In this document: positions 14,679-22,365 of the stretch, piece after piece
How the letters are laid out: every line of letters starts with the position of its first letter
Position numbering within the stretch: position 1 is the stretch's first letter
From: an uncultured Alphaproteobacteria bacterium
GTDB lineage: Bacteria; Pseudomonadota; Alphaproteobacteria; Thalassobaculales; Thalassobaculaceae
NCBI GenBank assembly: GCA_902589475.1
Contig: CACITD010000023.1
Span: 1-38,693, forward strand
DNA length: 38,693 nucleotides
Direction: 5' to 3'
Notes under the pieces: generated by a model
The model's database searches: none
The model's input: only the letters and a program-made list of their open reading frames with translations
What the model was told of the DNA's origin: nothing
Position numbers and translations under genes: made by a program

Positions 14679-16184
14679 TCAAAAATTCAATTCACCCTGA
14701 AGTCTATTCTTTGGGCTTATTCGTGTTCGTCCGGTCGTTTGCTTCCCTTTTCTGCTTCCATGCTTAACGTAAACTTCTCTAGCAATCTCCTTATGCTCGG
14801 GTTTTCCTTTAACTGCGTAAAGCATCTTGGAAGCCGCTTGTCGCGATGTCTTTTCGTCGACGATGGGAGCCGGGTATCCTTTTGGTTTATTAGGTGAAAG
14901 CCATGGCGTATGGATAAAGTCATGATCGATATCTTTCAATTCGGGGACCCATTGACGAACGAAGGTTCCTGTAGGGTCCTGATCCAATCCTTGTTTTATT
15001 GGATTGTAAATTCGAATTGTATTTATTCCCGTAGTACCAGATTGCATTTGAGTCTGGCTGTAGTGAATGCCAGGTTCGTAATCTGTGAAAAGTCCTGCAA
15101 GGTGAACTGATGGTTCGCGCCAATGTAACCATAAGTGTTGGCTTGAAAAGCTAATAAGAAGTGCGCGCATTCTGAAATTGAGCCACCCAGTAGCAGTCAA
15201 AAAACGCATGCAGGCGTCGATCATAGGATATCCGGTGTGCCCACTTTTCCACGCCTCAAAGTAAGTTGGATTGAAATAGTCCTCACGTAATCCATTGTAA
15301 CAGGAATTCATGTTTCTAAATTCAATTTCGGGCTCCGACTCCAATTTCTGAATGAAGTGGCAATGCCAACGAAGCCGACTGGAAAAAGATTTTAAGGACT
15401 GGCTCCAGTCTTTTTTTAGATCAGTTGAGATGTGTCTCAAGTTTTGTAGTCTATCTGTAGTAGCTTGGTATATCTCTTTCACTGAGATAGTACCGAAAGC
15501 AATGTGGGGAGATAAGCGCGAGCAGCTATCAATTGCGGTAAGGGGAGAGGACATTTCGCTTCTATATTTCTCTCCTCTTGAGTTTAAAAAGCTATCTAAA
15601 AGTTTTTTAGCTTCCTCCCTACCGCCCCTAGGAGCTCGATAAAGTTCATCGTCATCAAGCTTTAGTTCGCAATTAGCAGGTATTGGGTCTGTGTGTTCGT
15701 TAACGAACATTATACGGGTTGGTTTTTGAAATGCAGGCTTATTCATGCTGGAATACCAATTTGCTGACCAGCCATTGCGGGAAGATAACGCACGGATTAC
15801 ACCATGTTGAGTCTTCTCAATCCAATGTACATTGTTTTTCTTTGCCCATACTCTCACTTCAACATCGCGTAAGAAGGTCCAACGGTTCCAAGTCTCTTGG
15901 TGAGAGTACAGTTTGTCAAAACTATGTTTCTCCTTCAATTCGGCTAAAATTTGTACGGCGTCTCCAACTTTTACAATTAGTTTACCGCCGTAATTCCGAA
16001 GCGATTGATCTAGATCGTCTAAGCATTGTTTTAGAAAATTATATTGTCTCCCAGTTAGATCAGGCTGTAACCACAATTGTCTTTCTATGATATAGATGGG
16101 TAGGACTGGTCCGCTTCGAGAGGCCTCCAGAAAACTTTCGTTATCCTCTAACCTTAGATCACGCTTAAACCAGACAATATTCAT
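14679..16184 (-). CDS. Full-length photolyase/cryptochrome family protein
   Basis: 501 residues from the ATG at 16184, which opens the classical MNIVWFKRDLRLEDNE; an in-frame ATG at 16262 would add 26 residues with no family match. An N-terminal antenna domain is followed by the FAD domain: CSRLSPHIAFGTIS, GHTGYPMIDACMRFLTATGWLNFRMR, DYEPGIHYSQTQMQSGTTGIN, RIYNP and DQDPTGTFVRQWVPEL. The sub-branch with IHYSQxQMQSGTTG is distinct from E. coli PhrB, so repair activity versus signalling cannot be decided. Cytoplasmic flavoprotein using blue light. It faces away from the split photolyase 1.8 kb to the right. No obvious TGATC box upstream. Confidence 0.88.
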   Translation of the reverse strand: MNIVWFKRDLRLEDNESFLEASRSGPVLPIYIIERQLWLQPDLTGRQYNFLKQCLDDLDQSLRNYGGKLIVKVGDAVQILAELKEKHSFDKLYSHQETWNRWTFLRDVEVRVWAKKNNVHWIEKTQHGVIRALSSRNGWSANWYSSMNKPAFQKPTRIMFVNEHTDPIPANCELKLDDDELYRAPRGGREEAKKLLDSFLNSRGEKYRSEMSSPLTAIDSCSRLSPHIAFGTISVKEIYQATTDRLQNLRHISTDLKKDWSQSLKSFSSRLRWHCHFIQKLESEPEIEFRNMNSCYNGLREDYFNPTYFEAWKSGHTGYPMIDACMRFLTATGWLNFRMRALLISFSSQHLWLHWREPSVHLAGLFTDYEPGIHYSQTQMQSGTTGINTIRIYNPIKQGLDQDPTGTFVRQWVPELKDIDHDFIHTPWLSPNKPKGYPAPIVDEKTSRQAASKMLYAVKGKPEHKEIAREVYVKHGSRKGKQTTGRTRISPKNRLQGELNF

Positions 16185-16400
16185 TTGGTAAGTTGTCCTA
16201 AATCTTTGTTCGCTAGGTGTAAGAGTTGTTGTGATATTTAAGAGGTGTGGCAGTTCTTTCATTTTTCAATAAGTGCAGGTACTTTTAACTGCAAGCTTAG
16301 GATTGAATGAAAATAGTTTTGAATGAACTATCCGCATCTTTCTAAGGTGCTTAAGCTTTTTTAATAGAAGTAAGTTTGTCCAAGGAGGAGATAATAAATC

Positions 16401-16748
16401 ATGCAAGTTAAAGAATATGTGCCAGCGACTATATCCGGTAGAGAATTAATAATGGAGGGAACAGACATGAGGGTTCAGATCCTCACACTTGACGAAGGCG
16501 AGTCAATTCCATGGCATTTTCACAGCGAAATAAGCGATTACTTTGTTTGTTTAGAAGGAACCCTTGTCGTTGAAACGAAAGCACCAAGTAATACATATTT
16601 TTTAGAAGTTGGAGAACGGTGTTCAGTTCCCCCTATGAATGCACATTACGTTCATGGACTCGAAATGAGCAAGGCAAAATTTTTGATTCTCCAGGGTGTG
16701 GGTATTTACGACAACATACCGGTTGGAGTAAATAAGCTATTGTATTGA
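16401..16748 (+). CDS. Cupin domain protein
   Basis: 115 residues with an excellent AAGGAGGAG site ahead of the ATG. Cupin motif 1 is ESIPWHFHSEISDYFVCLEG (His-x-His then a Glu/Asp-like position), motif 2 is FLEVGERCSVPPMNAHYVHG. A metal-binding beta-barrel; substrate unknown. It lies 19 bases ahead of the 4HBT thioesterase at 16768 and probably forms an operon with it. Confidence 0.82.
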   Translation: MQVKEYVPATISGRELIMEGTDMRVQILTLDEGESIPWHFHSEISDYFVCLEGTLVVETKAPSNTYFLEVGERCSVPPMNAHYVHGLEMSKAKFLILQGVGIYDNIPVGVNKLLY

Positions 16749-16767
16749 CAGGGACCTTACAAACAAG

Positions 16768-17271
16768 ATGATAGAGAATAAAGCAATTGATATACCTGTG
16801 CCTTTCAAACGAAGCGATTATAAAGTTAAACCGGAGTGGATTGACCACAACGGCCATATGAATGTCACCTTTTATCTAGAGGCCTTCGACCATAACATCG
16901 GGGATTTTTTTCGTTCACTGGGGCTTACAAAGAAGTATCGACGAAGGGAAAGTGTGGCAACATACTGTGGTGACTTTCATATTCATTATATCCGGGAATT
17001 ATTTGAAGGGACTCGTATTGAGATCTCCTGTCAATTGGTGGATTTCGACGAAAAACGTATTCACCTGTGTCAGTCTATGTACAATGCGGAAGAGGGTTAT
17101 CTCGCGGCCGAATCAGAAGTCATTTATTTACATGTCGACGCGCTAGCACGTAAAGTTTCCCCCATGAAATCTGATCTATTTGATAGGGTAAAAGTTGTTT
17201 ACGAGGCGCATAAAATTCTTGGACGGCCCAGTCAAAGAGGTAGAACGATAGCAATTAAAAAGCGGGATTAG
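16768..17271 (+). CDS. Hotdog thioesterase, carnitine/betainyl-CoA-associated type
   Basis: 167 residues. The 4HBT active-site segment VKPEWIDHNGHMNVTFYLEAFD (Asp26 followed by HNGHMN) and the later ATYCGDFHIHYIREL and LHVDALARKVSP are typical of thioesterases found beside or fused to carnitine 3-dehydrogenase. The family hydrolyses acyl-CoA esters in the cytoplasm. Here the dehydrogenase is not in the window, so the substrate is open. Its last four bases overlap the end of the convergent thioesterase gene. Confidence 0.82.
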   Translation: MIENKAIDIPVPFKRSDYKVKPEWIDHNGHMNVTFYLEAFDHNIGDFFRSLGLTKKYRRRESVATYCGDFHIHYIRELFEGTRIEISCQLVDFDEKRIHLCQSMYNAEEGYLAAESEVIYLHVDALARKVSPMKSDLFDRVKVVYEAHKILGRPSQRGRTIAIKKRD

Positions 17272-17648
17272 GCCGTCTCTTGCAGCGCATCCAGTGTTTG
17301 ATAATGAGGTTTAGGGCGCCCCTGCCTATCAACTAAAACAAACACAATTTTGTCAATTTGGGTGAGTATTGTATCACTGCCTTTCTTTCTAACAACGCAC
17401 TTTAATGTTATAGAGGTCCGACCCATATCAATCGCTTCCATGCCAATTTCAACGATATCGCCTATTCGTGCGGTTGATAAAAACTCTATATTTGAAATAT
17501 AGCGTGTAACCACTGAGTCGTCTTTTAATTGGCAAGCGCTAAAAATAAAAGCCTCTTCGTCAATCCATGAAAGTACTCGACCTCCAAACAAAGATCCGTT
17601 TGAATTTAAGTCCTTTGCTGCAACCATTTTTCTAGTAAAAAATTTCAT
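17268..17648 (-). CDS. Acyl-CoA thioesterase, YciA/hotdog-like
   Basis: 126 residues. AAKDLNSNGSLFGGRVLSWIDEEAFIFSACQ carries the N-x-x-G-x-x-F-G-G ... D signature of the YciA/ACOT hotdog branch, with Asp30 as the likely catalytic acid; NIEFLSTARIGDIVEIGMEA and MGRTSITLKCVV are the following strands. Hydrolyses acyl-CoA thioesters in the cytoplasm by family knowledge. The stop overlaps the convergent thioesterase gene by four bases, with no room for a terminator, so the two transcripts must overlap. Confidence 0.82.
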   Translation of the reverse strand: MKFFTRKMVAAKDLNSNGSLFGGRVLSWIDEEAFIFSACQLKDDSVVTRYISNIEFLSTARIGDIVEIGMEAIDMGRTSITLKCVVRKKGSDTILTQIDKIVFVLVDRQGRPKPHYQTLDALQETA

Positions 17649-17860
17649 CTTTATTCCATTTTTGAGTCGGGACGATAATTAAATCTTTACAAATTATGTG
17701 CCAAATCAATTTTATTAAGGAATAAGGGAAATGTTCTGGATTCCGCGCAAAAAGAGTTTTGTTTTCTGGTTAAAAGTTAGGCAAAATATTTTATAAGTGT
17801 TTAAAAAGTAATCCTTGGCTCAGACTTTAAGTTGAGGGCCTCTAACATCCCTCCAGCAAG

Positions 17861-17890
17861 TGATCTGTAACTGTTTCAGTGTCGTACTTT
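17861..17890 (+). promoter_or_regulatory. Candidate ECF-type promoter: TGATCT, 18 bases, TACTTT
   Basis: TGATCT at 17861-17866 is followed after 18 bases by TACTTT at 17885-17890. It lies about 100 bases ahead of the split-photolyase operon, in the gene-free stretch 17649-17986. Its GTGATCTG octamer is identical to the one before the DUF3833 operon. The -10 is less convincing than there. Confidence 0.35.
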
Positions 17891-17919
17891 ATAGCACGCA
17901 CTGTTTTGAGGGCTTAATT

Positions 17920-17983
17920 TCTACTTAAAAGTTGAACGCCCAATACAAAATATTTCGTCATAAATATTTAGTTCTTAAGTAGA
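17920..17983 (+). promoter_or_regulatory. Nested inverted repeats in the leader of the split-photolyase operon
   Basis: TCTACTTAA (17920-17928) pairs with TTAAGTAGA (17975-17983), and inside it AAATATTT (17948-17955) pairs with AAATATTT (17962-17969) across six bases. The outer right arm ends three bases before the ATG at 17987 and so covers the ribosome binding region. It could be an RNA switch controlling translation or an operator. The rest of 17649-17986 shows no gene. Confidence 0.4.
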
Positions 17984-17986
17984 ACG

Positions 17987-18793
17987 ATGAGGATGTGTTT
18001 GTCTATTTTAAAACGACATTTTGACAATAGAAGTGACTTAATAGCGTATGTCAAAGAACTCGCACCTTGGGCTGAAGGAAATGCCTCCCAAATCCTCGGC
18101 GGGAAAAGAGAATGTAGAAAAAGGTTAACGAACCTTAACGCAGTAAAATATGGTAAAACGAGGAACTATGGGTGGGGATCGGTTTCAAAGCTTTCGCCTT
18201 ATATTAATCATGGGGTCGTAACCTTAAATGAGGTTAGAAACCACGTTGTCAAAGATGCTATTGATACGAAATTGATAGAGAGTTTTGTACGAGAGTTGGG
18301 ATGGAGAGATTTTTGGTCACGATTTGCCGAAAATAATCAGAATCTTTTATGGAATGACGTTGAGGATTACAAAACTGGATACGCAAGTGATGATTACCAG
18401 GAGGAATTACCCGAGGATATTTTAGCTGGCGACACAGGCGTTGCTTGTATTGATTCCTTTATAGCCGATCTTCTAAATACCGGGTACGTTCATAATCATG
18501 CAAGGATGTATCTAGCCAGCTATATAGTCCACTTCCGCCAGATTAAATGGCAGGCTGGGGCTCGCTGGTTTCTGAGTCATCTGTTGGATGGAGATGTTTC
18601 TAGTAACAACTTTTCATGGCAGTGGATTGCGAGCACTTTTAGTAATAAGCCATATATTTTTAATCTTGAAAATGTCGATAAGTATTTTAGTGGAATTGTT
18701 GACACAACCCGATCAAAAAATCGTGTTTTAGACGCAAGCTACCCAACATTACACAACCGCTTGTTCCCCAATTTGAAAGTTCAAAATGGCTGA
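17987..18793 (+). CDS. Stand-alone photolyase/cryptochrome FAD-binding domain
   Basis: 268 residues, equal to the C-terminal half of a photolyase. It starts in the interdomain linker (GGKRECRKRLTNLNAVKYGKTRNYGWG) and contains SVSKLSPYINHG (65-76), ELGWRDFWSRF, GDTGVACIDSFIADLLNTGYVHNHARMYLA, WFLSHLLDGDVSSNNFSWQW (D201-G-D, N207-N208, SWQW 210-213) and SNKPYIFNLENVDKY. These are the FAD- and lesion-binding blocks. There is no N-terminal alpha/beta antenna domain; instead that domain is encoded by the next gene, overlapping by eight bases. A flavoprotein that probably needs the second polypeptide to form a complete photolyase fold. Confidence 0.87.
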   Translation: MRMCLSILKRHFDNRSDLIAYVKELAPWAEGNASQILGGKRECRKRLTNLNAVKYGKTRNYGWGSVSKLSPYINHGVVTLNEVRNHVVKDAIDTKLIESFVRELGWRDFWSRFAENNQNLLWNDVEDYKTGYASDDYQEELPEDILAGDTGVACIDSFIADLLNTGYVHNHARMYLASYIVHFRQIKWQAGARWFLSHLLDGDVSSNNFSWQWIASTFSNKPYIFNLENVDKYFSGIVDTTRSKNRVLDASYPTLHNRLFPNLKVQNG

Positions 18794-19211
18794 CAAACTT
18801 CTTTTGGTTCACGATAAGGCGTTGCGTTCCGGTTTGGACTTTTACGAAGCAAGCGAGAGTTTTAAGGCTGTTCATATATGGGATGATGAATATTATCGTT
18901 CTCAAAGATACTCGCTTAAGCGGCTAGTTTTCATATATGAGACGCTTTTAGATCTTCCTTTAGAAATAATACACGGAAGTACACTGGATATTTTGAGCGA
19001 GGAAAACTCTGACCACATAGTCATTCCATATTCCGGCGATCAAGTGTTAAAGACCCTTTTTTCAAAGATAGAGAAAATCAAAACGGTTCAATACTTATTT
19101 GAGATCTCGTTCGTAAATCTAGACAGGACAGTCGAATTTAAAAGATTTTTTAAATATTGGAACCAAGCGAAGAAGACGGCATTTCTAATCAATGGTGATC
19201 GCGGTGCCTAG
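18786..19211 (+). CDS. Stand-alone photolyase N-terminal (alpha/beta antenna) domain
   Basis: 141 residues that read like the first domain of a photolyase: LLLVHDKALRSGLDFYEAS (in place of the 'W.RrDLRl.DN' strand), KAVHIWDDEYYRS, SLKRLVFIYETLLDLPLEIIHGS (the 'fl..sL.dLd..L' helix and strand), DILSEENSDHIVIPYSGD, and a terminal FFKYWNQAKKTAFLINGD. It starts eight bases inside the FAD-domain gene and its end overlaps DUF2256, so all three are translationally coupled. The degenerate first strand suggests loss of an antenna cofactor site. The assignment is from domain order and motif shape and should be confirmed by structure prediction. Confidence 0.65.
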   Translation: MADKLLLVHDKALRSGLDFYEASESFKAVHIWDDEYYRSQRYSLKRLVFIYETLLDLPLEIIHGSTLDILSEENSDHIVIPYSGDQVLKTLFSKIEKIKTVQYLFEISFVNLDRTVEFKRFFKYWNQAKKTAFLINGDRGA

Positions 19212-19365
19212 AGGGATAAAAAAATCTAATCTTCCGAACAAAATCTGTCCTGCCTGCAGAAAGCCGTTTTCCTGGCGGAAAAAGTGGGAGAAGGTATGGG
19301 ATAATGTCAAGTTTTGTTCAAGAAGGTGCCGTATGCTTTCAAAGTCGTATGAGCAAAGTACTTAA
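19192..19365 (+). CDS. DUF2256 family zinc-ribbon-like protein
   Basis: 57 residues from the ATG at 19192, or 53 from the in-frame GTG at 19204; both lie inside the preceding gene. The DUF2256 signature is complete: NLPNKICPACRKPFSWRKKWEKVW, then VKFCSRRCR, with four cysteines in C-P-A-C and C-S-R-R-C. This very small basic protein is known as a neighbour of photolyase/cryptochrome genes. As third gene of an overlapping set it is probably made in fixed ratio with the two photolyase halves. It was easy to miss because it is so short. Confidence 0.88.
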   Translation: MVIAVPRGIKKSNLPNKICPACRKPFSWRKKWEKVWDNVKFCSRRCRMLSKSYEQST

Positions 19366-19442
19366 TAATATCTCTTTAATAAAAGATGCGTTCTTGACCC
19401 CAGGTATTGCGTTCACTTTTTATCGTATCTAAACTAACCACT

Positions 19443-19817
19443 ATGAGGAAAATTCTTTCAGTAGTAATTTCGACTTTCGTATTGTCCTATTTAATGGCTG
19501 CTATTGATAATGAAGCGCAAGCCGCCTGTTCAGCCGATCAACGGATAACAACTACCTCAGGGTGCTTGTCCTTAGCAAAGTCGGGTAACGCCCTAGCGCA
19601 ATTTGACATGAGTACTAGATATTTCACGGGCACGGAAGGCGTTAAACGTGACGAAGTCTTAGCCTATATGTGGGCGAAAGTTTGTTCGGAAAAAGAGCAA
19701 ATAACTTGTGGTAAGTTGATAAATATTCTCGAGATGAATATGTCAGAAGCCAACATTGCTGCGGCAAGAAAAATGGCATCGAAATGCCTTCGATCGAACC
19801 TTGCGGAGTGTAATTAA
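19443..19817 (+). CDS. Secreted Sel1-like protein (paralogue of 22366-22746)
   Basis: 124 residues from the ATG at 19443, which opens a proper signal peptide (MRKILSVVISTFVLSYLMAA) with cleavage near AQA-ACS; an in-frame TTG further upstream would spoil it. The mature part has one Sel1-like helix pair (CLSLAKSGNALAQFDMSTRYF, then DEVLAYMWAKVCS) and ends in MASKCLRSNLAECN. Cysteines at both ends and a middle pair suggest disulfides. The same layout is found at 22366. Likely periplasmic, function unknown. Confidence 0.72.
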   Translation: MRKILSVVISTFVLSYLMAAIDNEAQAACSADQRITTTSGCLSLAKSGNALAQFDMSTRYFTGTEGVKRDEVLAYMWAKVCSEKEQITCGKLINILEMNMSEANIAAARKMASKCLRSNLAECN

Positions 19818-19897
19818 ACGTTAGATTTTGATAGTAAGTCTAAACAAGCTTGTAAACATATAGCTAGACGCGGTGTTCTGCGGCTAAACGCGGCTTT

Positions 19898-20185
19898 TCA
19901 TGCCGTTGGGGTTTGCGCTGCGCGCCACGCCATTAAATATTTTGCTCCATCACGTCCTACACAATCCGTGTGTACGAGGCCAGCTTCAACAATACATAGC
20001 TCGCCCGCCTTAAACGATTTTCTATTTTTGTCGGTTTCCACAATAAATTCGCCATCCTGAATAAATGCAATTAAATCATCTTTATGTGCATGTTGATCAA
20101 AAAATGCATTTGGCGGTTGTGTCTTGAACTCAGGTGCTGTGTAACCTTCTTTTTCAGCAAACAAACGAAATTCGTCTTCTGTCAT
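19898..20185 (-). CDS. Cupin protein
   Basis: 95 residues. The motif NAFFDQHAHKDDLIAFIQDGEFIVE supplies a His-x-His and the acidic positions of cupin motif 1; FKAGELCIVEAGLVHTDCVG is motif 2. It is a small AraC-cupin-like barrel with no DNA-binding domain. Metal and substrate are unknown. Monocistronic, convergent with the Sel1-like gene. Confidence 0.78.
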   Translation of the reverse strand: MTEDEFRLFAEKEGYTAPEFKTQPPNAFFDQHAHKDDLIAFIQDGEFIVETDKNRKSFKAGELCIVEAGLVHTDCVGRDGAKYLMAWRAAQTPTA

Positions 20186-20290
20186 TTAAAAATGCCTCAT
20201 CATATTGAATGGTGTCGTATATTCAGATAATAGAACTTTATACTTTTTATCTGCCTTTATATTTTGAAATTTTCTTAGAAGTTAACGCTG

Positions 20291-20581
20291 ATGGTCCATT
20301 TTTTAAATGATAAAATTAAAACAGAGCTCATAGTAATCACTGAAGACACATTAAAGATAATTGAAAATCCCGACGCTAAATTATTTTTAGAAAAATTTTA
20401 TTCACGATTAAAAGCCGTTACTTCCGAAGAACAATGGATTGAATTATTCATGGAACTATCAGCTATTATGTATTTTGACTTTCCTTTTAGTCGTAGTGAA
20501 TTAAAAAGCATTGACAGGCTGCTGAAAGCCTGTGAATTAATATCGAGATCTCAAGAAGCTGATATGTCTCTTGTTCATTAA
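20291..20581 (+). CDS. Small helical hypothetical protein
   Basis: 96 residues, predicted almost wholly alpha-helical and acidic: DKIKTELIVITEDTLKIIEN, DAKLFLEKFYSRLKAV, QWIELFMELSAIMYF, SRSELKSIDRLLKACELI. No signal peptide or membrane helix. No strong ribosome binding site. No recognised family; it may be a small regulator or binding partner, but nothing in the sequence proves it. Confidence 0.55.
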   Translation: MVHFLNDKIKTELIVITEDTLKIIENPDAKLFLEKFYSRLKAVTSEEQWIELFMELSAIMYFDFPFSRSELKSIDRLLKACELISRSQEADMSLVH

Positions 20582-20621
20582 CAGTTGCATTGAAGTTTAG
20601 AAAAAACCTTGCCTAAGCTGC

Positions 20622-20837
20622 TTAATCGTTGCCGTCGGTAATTGATAAAGTACTGATGCCATTTTCATCGACTTCGTAATCGATCTTATTTGGATTACAA
20701 CAAATGGTACAATCAATGATTTCTGAATTTTTTAAAAAATTTTCAGAGGATACCTCAAGTTGTACTTCAAATGGCTCAAAGCAGAAATAACATGTTATTT
20801 GAATAAAACCGTCATTAGTTTTGATGAAGTCTTCCAT
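20622..20837 (-). CDS. CPXCG-type cysteine-rich protein
   Basis: 71 residues. ITCYFCFEPFEVQLEVS and EIIDCTICCNPNKIDYEVDENG reproduce the two knuckles of the CPXCG family (Cys16, Cys19; Cys43, Cys46), with the first proline replaced by Tyr-Phe and the second pair CTICC. The fold is a small zinc ribbon in the cytoplasm. Function unknown across the family. Upstream lies the end of the uronate dehydrogenase-like gene, 139 bases away. Confidence 0.8.
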   Translation of the reverse strand: MEDFIKTNDGFIQITCYFCFEPFEVQLEVSSENFLKNSEIIDCTICCNPNKIDYEVDENGISTLSITDGND

Positions 20838-20976
20838 TCAAAAAGAGGTATTGATGAGTTCAAAATTTTCAAGGGGATACCTACTATTATGAGTAAACTC
20901 GCTGAATTCGACGTTTTTATAAATTTTACTCCCAAAAATATAAATCCATACAATAATTGTACGATTGCACATGTAT

Positions 20977-21801
20977 TTAATCTTTTTTCATTATATCAAA
21001 GCTTACAAAGGGACCACCGATAAAGTTGAAATCATCTGATGTGGAGGGAGGTTCTTCCATATCATTGGATATTTTTTCGTTATATTCATTTGCATTGTCA
21101 GACGGTGACCATCCAAGGTACTTAACAGCATCATTATTCGCCCATTTTTTATCGTTGTTTGAGACGCCATAAATAATTGGGCAGCCTAGAATTGGCGCCC
21201 GAAATACAGCCTTAACTAATTCTACAAGATCATTATAGCTGAACCATGTTGCTAACATTCTGTGGTTTTGTGGTGTAGGTTGACATGAAGCAATCCGAAC
21301 ACAGGCTGTTTCGATACCAAACTTCTCAAAATACATTCTAGCCAGAGCTTCTCCAAACGCCTTGGAGGCTCCATACAGAGTATCCGGTCGGATTGTTGCT
21401 TGATGGTCAATTGTTTTTGTTAAAGGATGGAACCCTATTGCATGGATCGAGCTTGCAAAGAAAATCCTTTTGCAGCCATTGAGTCGGGCTGTTTCGTAGA
21501 GGTTGTAAAGCCCTTCGATGTTTGAGTCTCTAACAGTATTCCAATCCGCTTCGGTGGCTTGACCACCAAAATGGAGAATGCCATCACATCCTTTGGTAAC
21601 TTCAAGAACGGCCTCGTAATCACTTAGATCGCAATGTATAATTTCCTCAGATTGATTTGCCTCTGATTTTGCTAATTCTAACCTATCAGTTACTCGAATA
21701 ATGCGAGCGATATCTTTTAAATGTTGTCTGCAATGTGACCCCAGTGCCCCGGATGCGCCGGTTATGAGTAAGCGACTTAGCTTTTTCGCCATTTCAACCA
21801 T
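20977..21801 (-). CDS. NAD-dependent epimerase/uronate dehydrogenase-like SDR
   Basis: 274 residues of an extended SDR. The NAD-binding loop is TGASGALG (14-21); the catalytic Tyr143 and Lys147 lie in YGASKAFGE, with FASSIHAIG (115-123) ahead. CVRIASCQPTPQNHRMLATWFSYND (167-191) is characteristic of uronate dehydrogenases, which oxidise galacturonate or glucuronate to the lactone. No other uronate-catabolism gene is in the window, so the substrate is likely but not certain. The upstream gap (21802-21907) is AT-rich and shared with the divergent RidA gene. Confidence 0.82.
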   Translation of the reverse strand: MVEMAKKLSRLLITGASGALGSHCRQHLKDIARIIRVTDRLELAKSEANQSEEIIHCDLSDYEAVLEVTKGCDGILHFGGQATEADWNTVRDSNIEGLYNLYETARLNGCKRIFFASSIHAIGFHPLTKTIDHQATIRPDTLYGASKAFGEALARMYFEKFGIETACVRIASCQPTPQNHRMLATWFSYNDLVELVKAVFRAPILGCPIIYGVSNNDKKWANNDAVKYLGWSPSDNANEYNEKISNDMEEPPSTSDDFNFIGGPFVSFDIMKKD

Positions 21802-21907
21802 CCTTTGTGTGCTACGGTATTATCGTAATTGAAATTAAAAAAAACAGAATTCAAATATTATCGACCGAAGAAGTAGTAAAAGCCAATCAAAAAGAGGGAA
21901 GTTTTAA

Positions 21908-22297
21908 ATGGCGCTGATATTTAAAAACCCCCAGGGGATTCCAGAACCTGCAGCTAATTATCGACACATGGCAATTATACCACCGAATAAAAGACTTTTA
22001 ATCCTCGCGGGTCAAATAGGTAACGTGCAGGATGGAACCTTGCTTGGAAATGTGGAGGAACAATATGACCAAGCTCTAAAAAATATAACCGATATCGTTA
22101 TCTCAGAGGGAGGACGATCCGAAGACATAGCCCGAATTTCAATCTTTCTAGTAGAAAAACCGGATGGTAGTCGTATTCGCGAAAGCAACAATAAATACTT
22201 TCCCTCTGGCCCGCCCGCTATGAGTTGGTTATACGTAGCAGGTTTATTCAGACCGGATGTGAAGGTAGAGATTGAAGGCATAGCGGCAGTAGATTAG
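21908..22297 (+). CDS. RidA family protein
   Basis: 129 residues with AGAGGGAAG ahead of the ATG. The chorismate-mutase-like RidA fold is shown by LLILAGQIGNVQDGTLLGNVEEQYDQALKNI, ARISIFLVEKPDG, NNKYFPSGPPAMSWLYVAGLFRPDVKVEIEGIAAVD. Family members hydrolyse reactive enamine/imine intermediates or act on other small carbonyl compounds. The usual catalytic Arg lies in a slightly shifted context (LFRPDVKVEIE), so this may be a Rid subfamily other than RidA proper. It stands alone, divergent from the SDR gene. Confidence 0.85.
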   Translation: MALIFKNPQGIPEPAANYRHMAIIPPNKRLLILAGQIGNVQDGTLLGNVEEQYDQALKNITDIVISEGGRSEDIARISIFLVEKPDGSRIRESNNKYFPSGPPAMSWLYVAGLFRPDVKVEIEGIAAVD

Positions 22298-22365
22298 GTC
22301 AACAAGTAATAGAATTTTCTTAAGTCGTTTTGGGCAATTTTTTGGTTTCGGAAAATTAATCAATT

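Noticed and set aside
20760-21023. 87-residue plus-strand ORF
   Set aside because: Overlaps the starts and ends of the CPXCG and SDR genes on the other strand and begins at a TTG without ribosome site.
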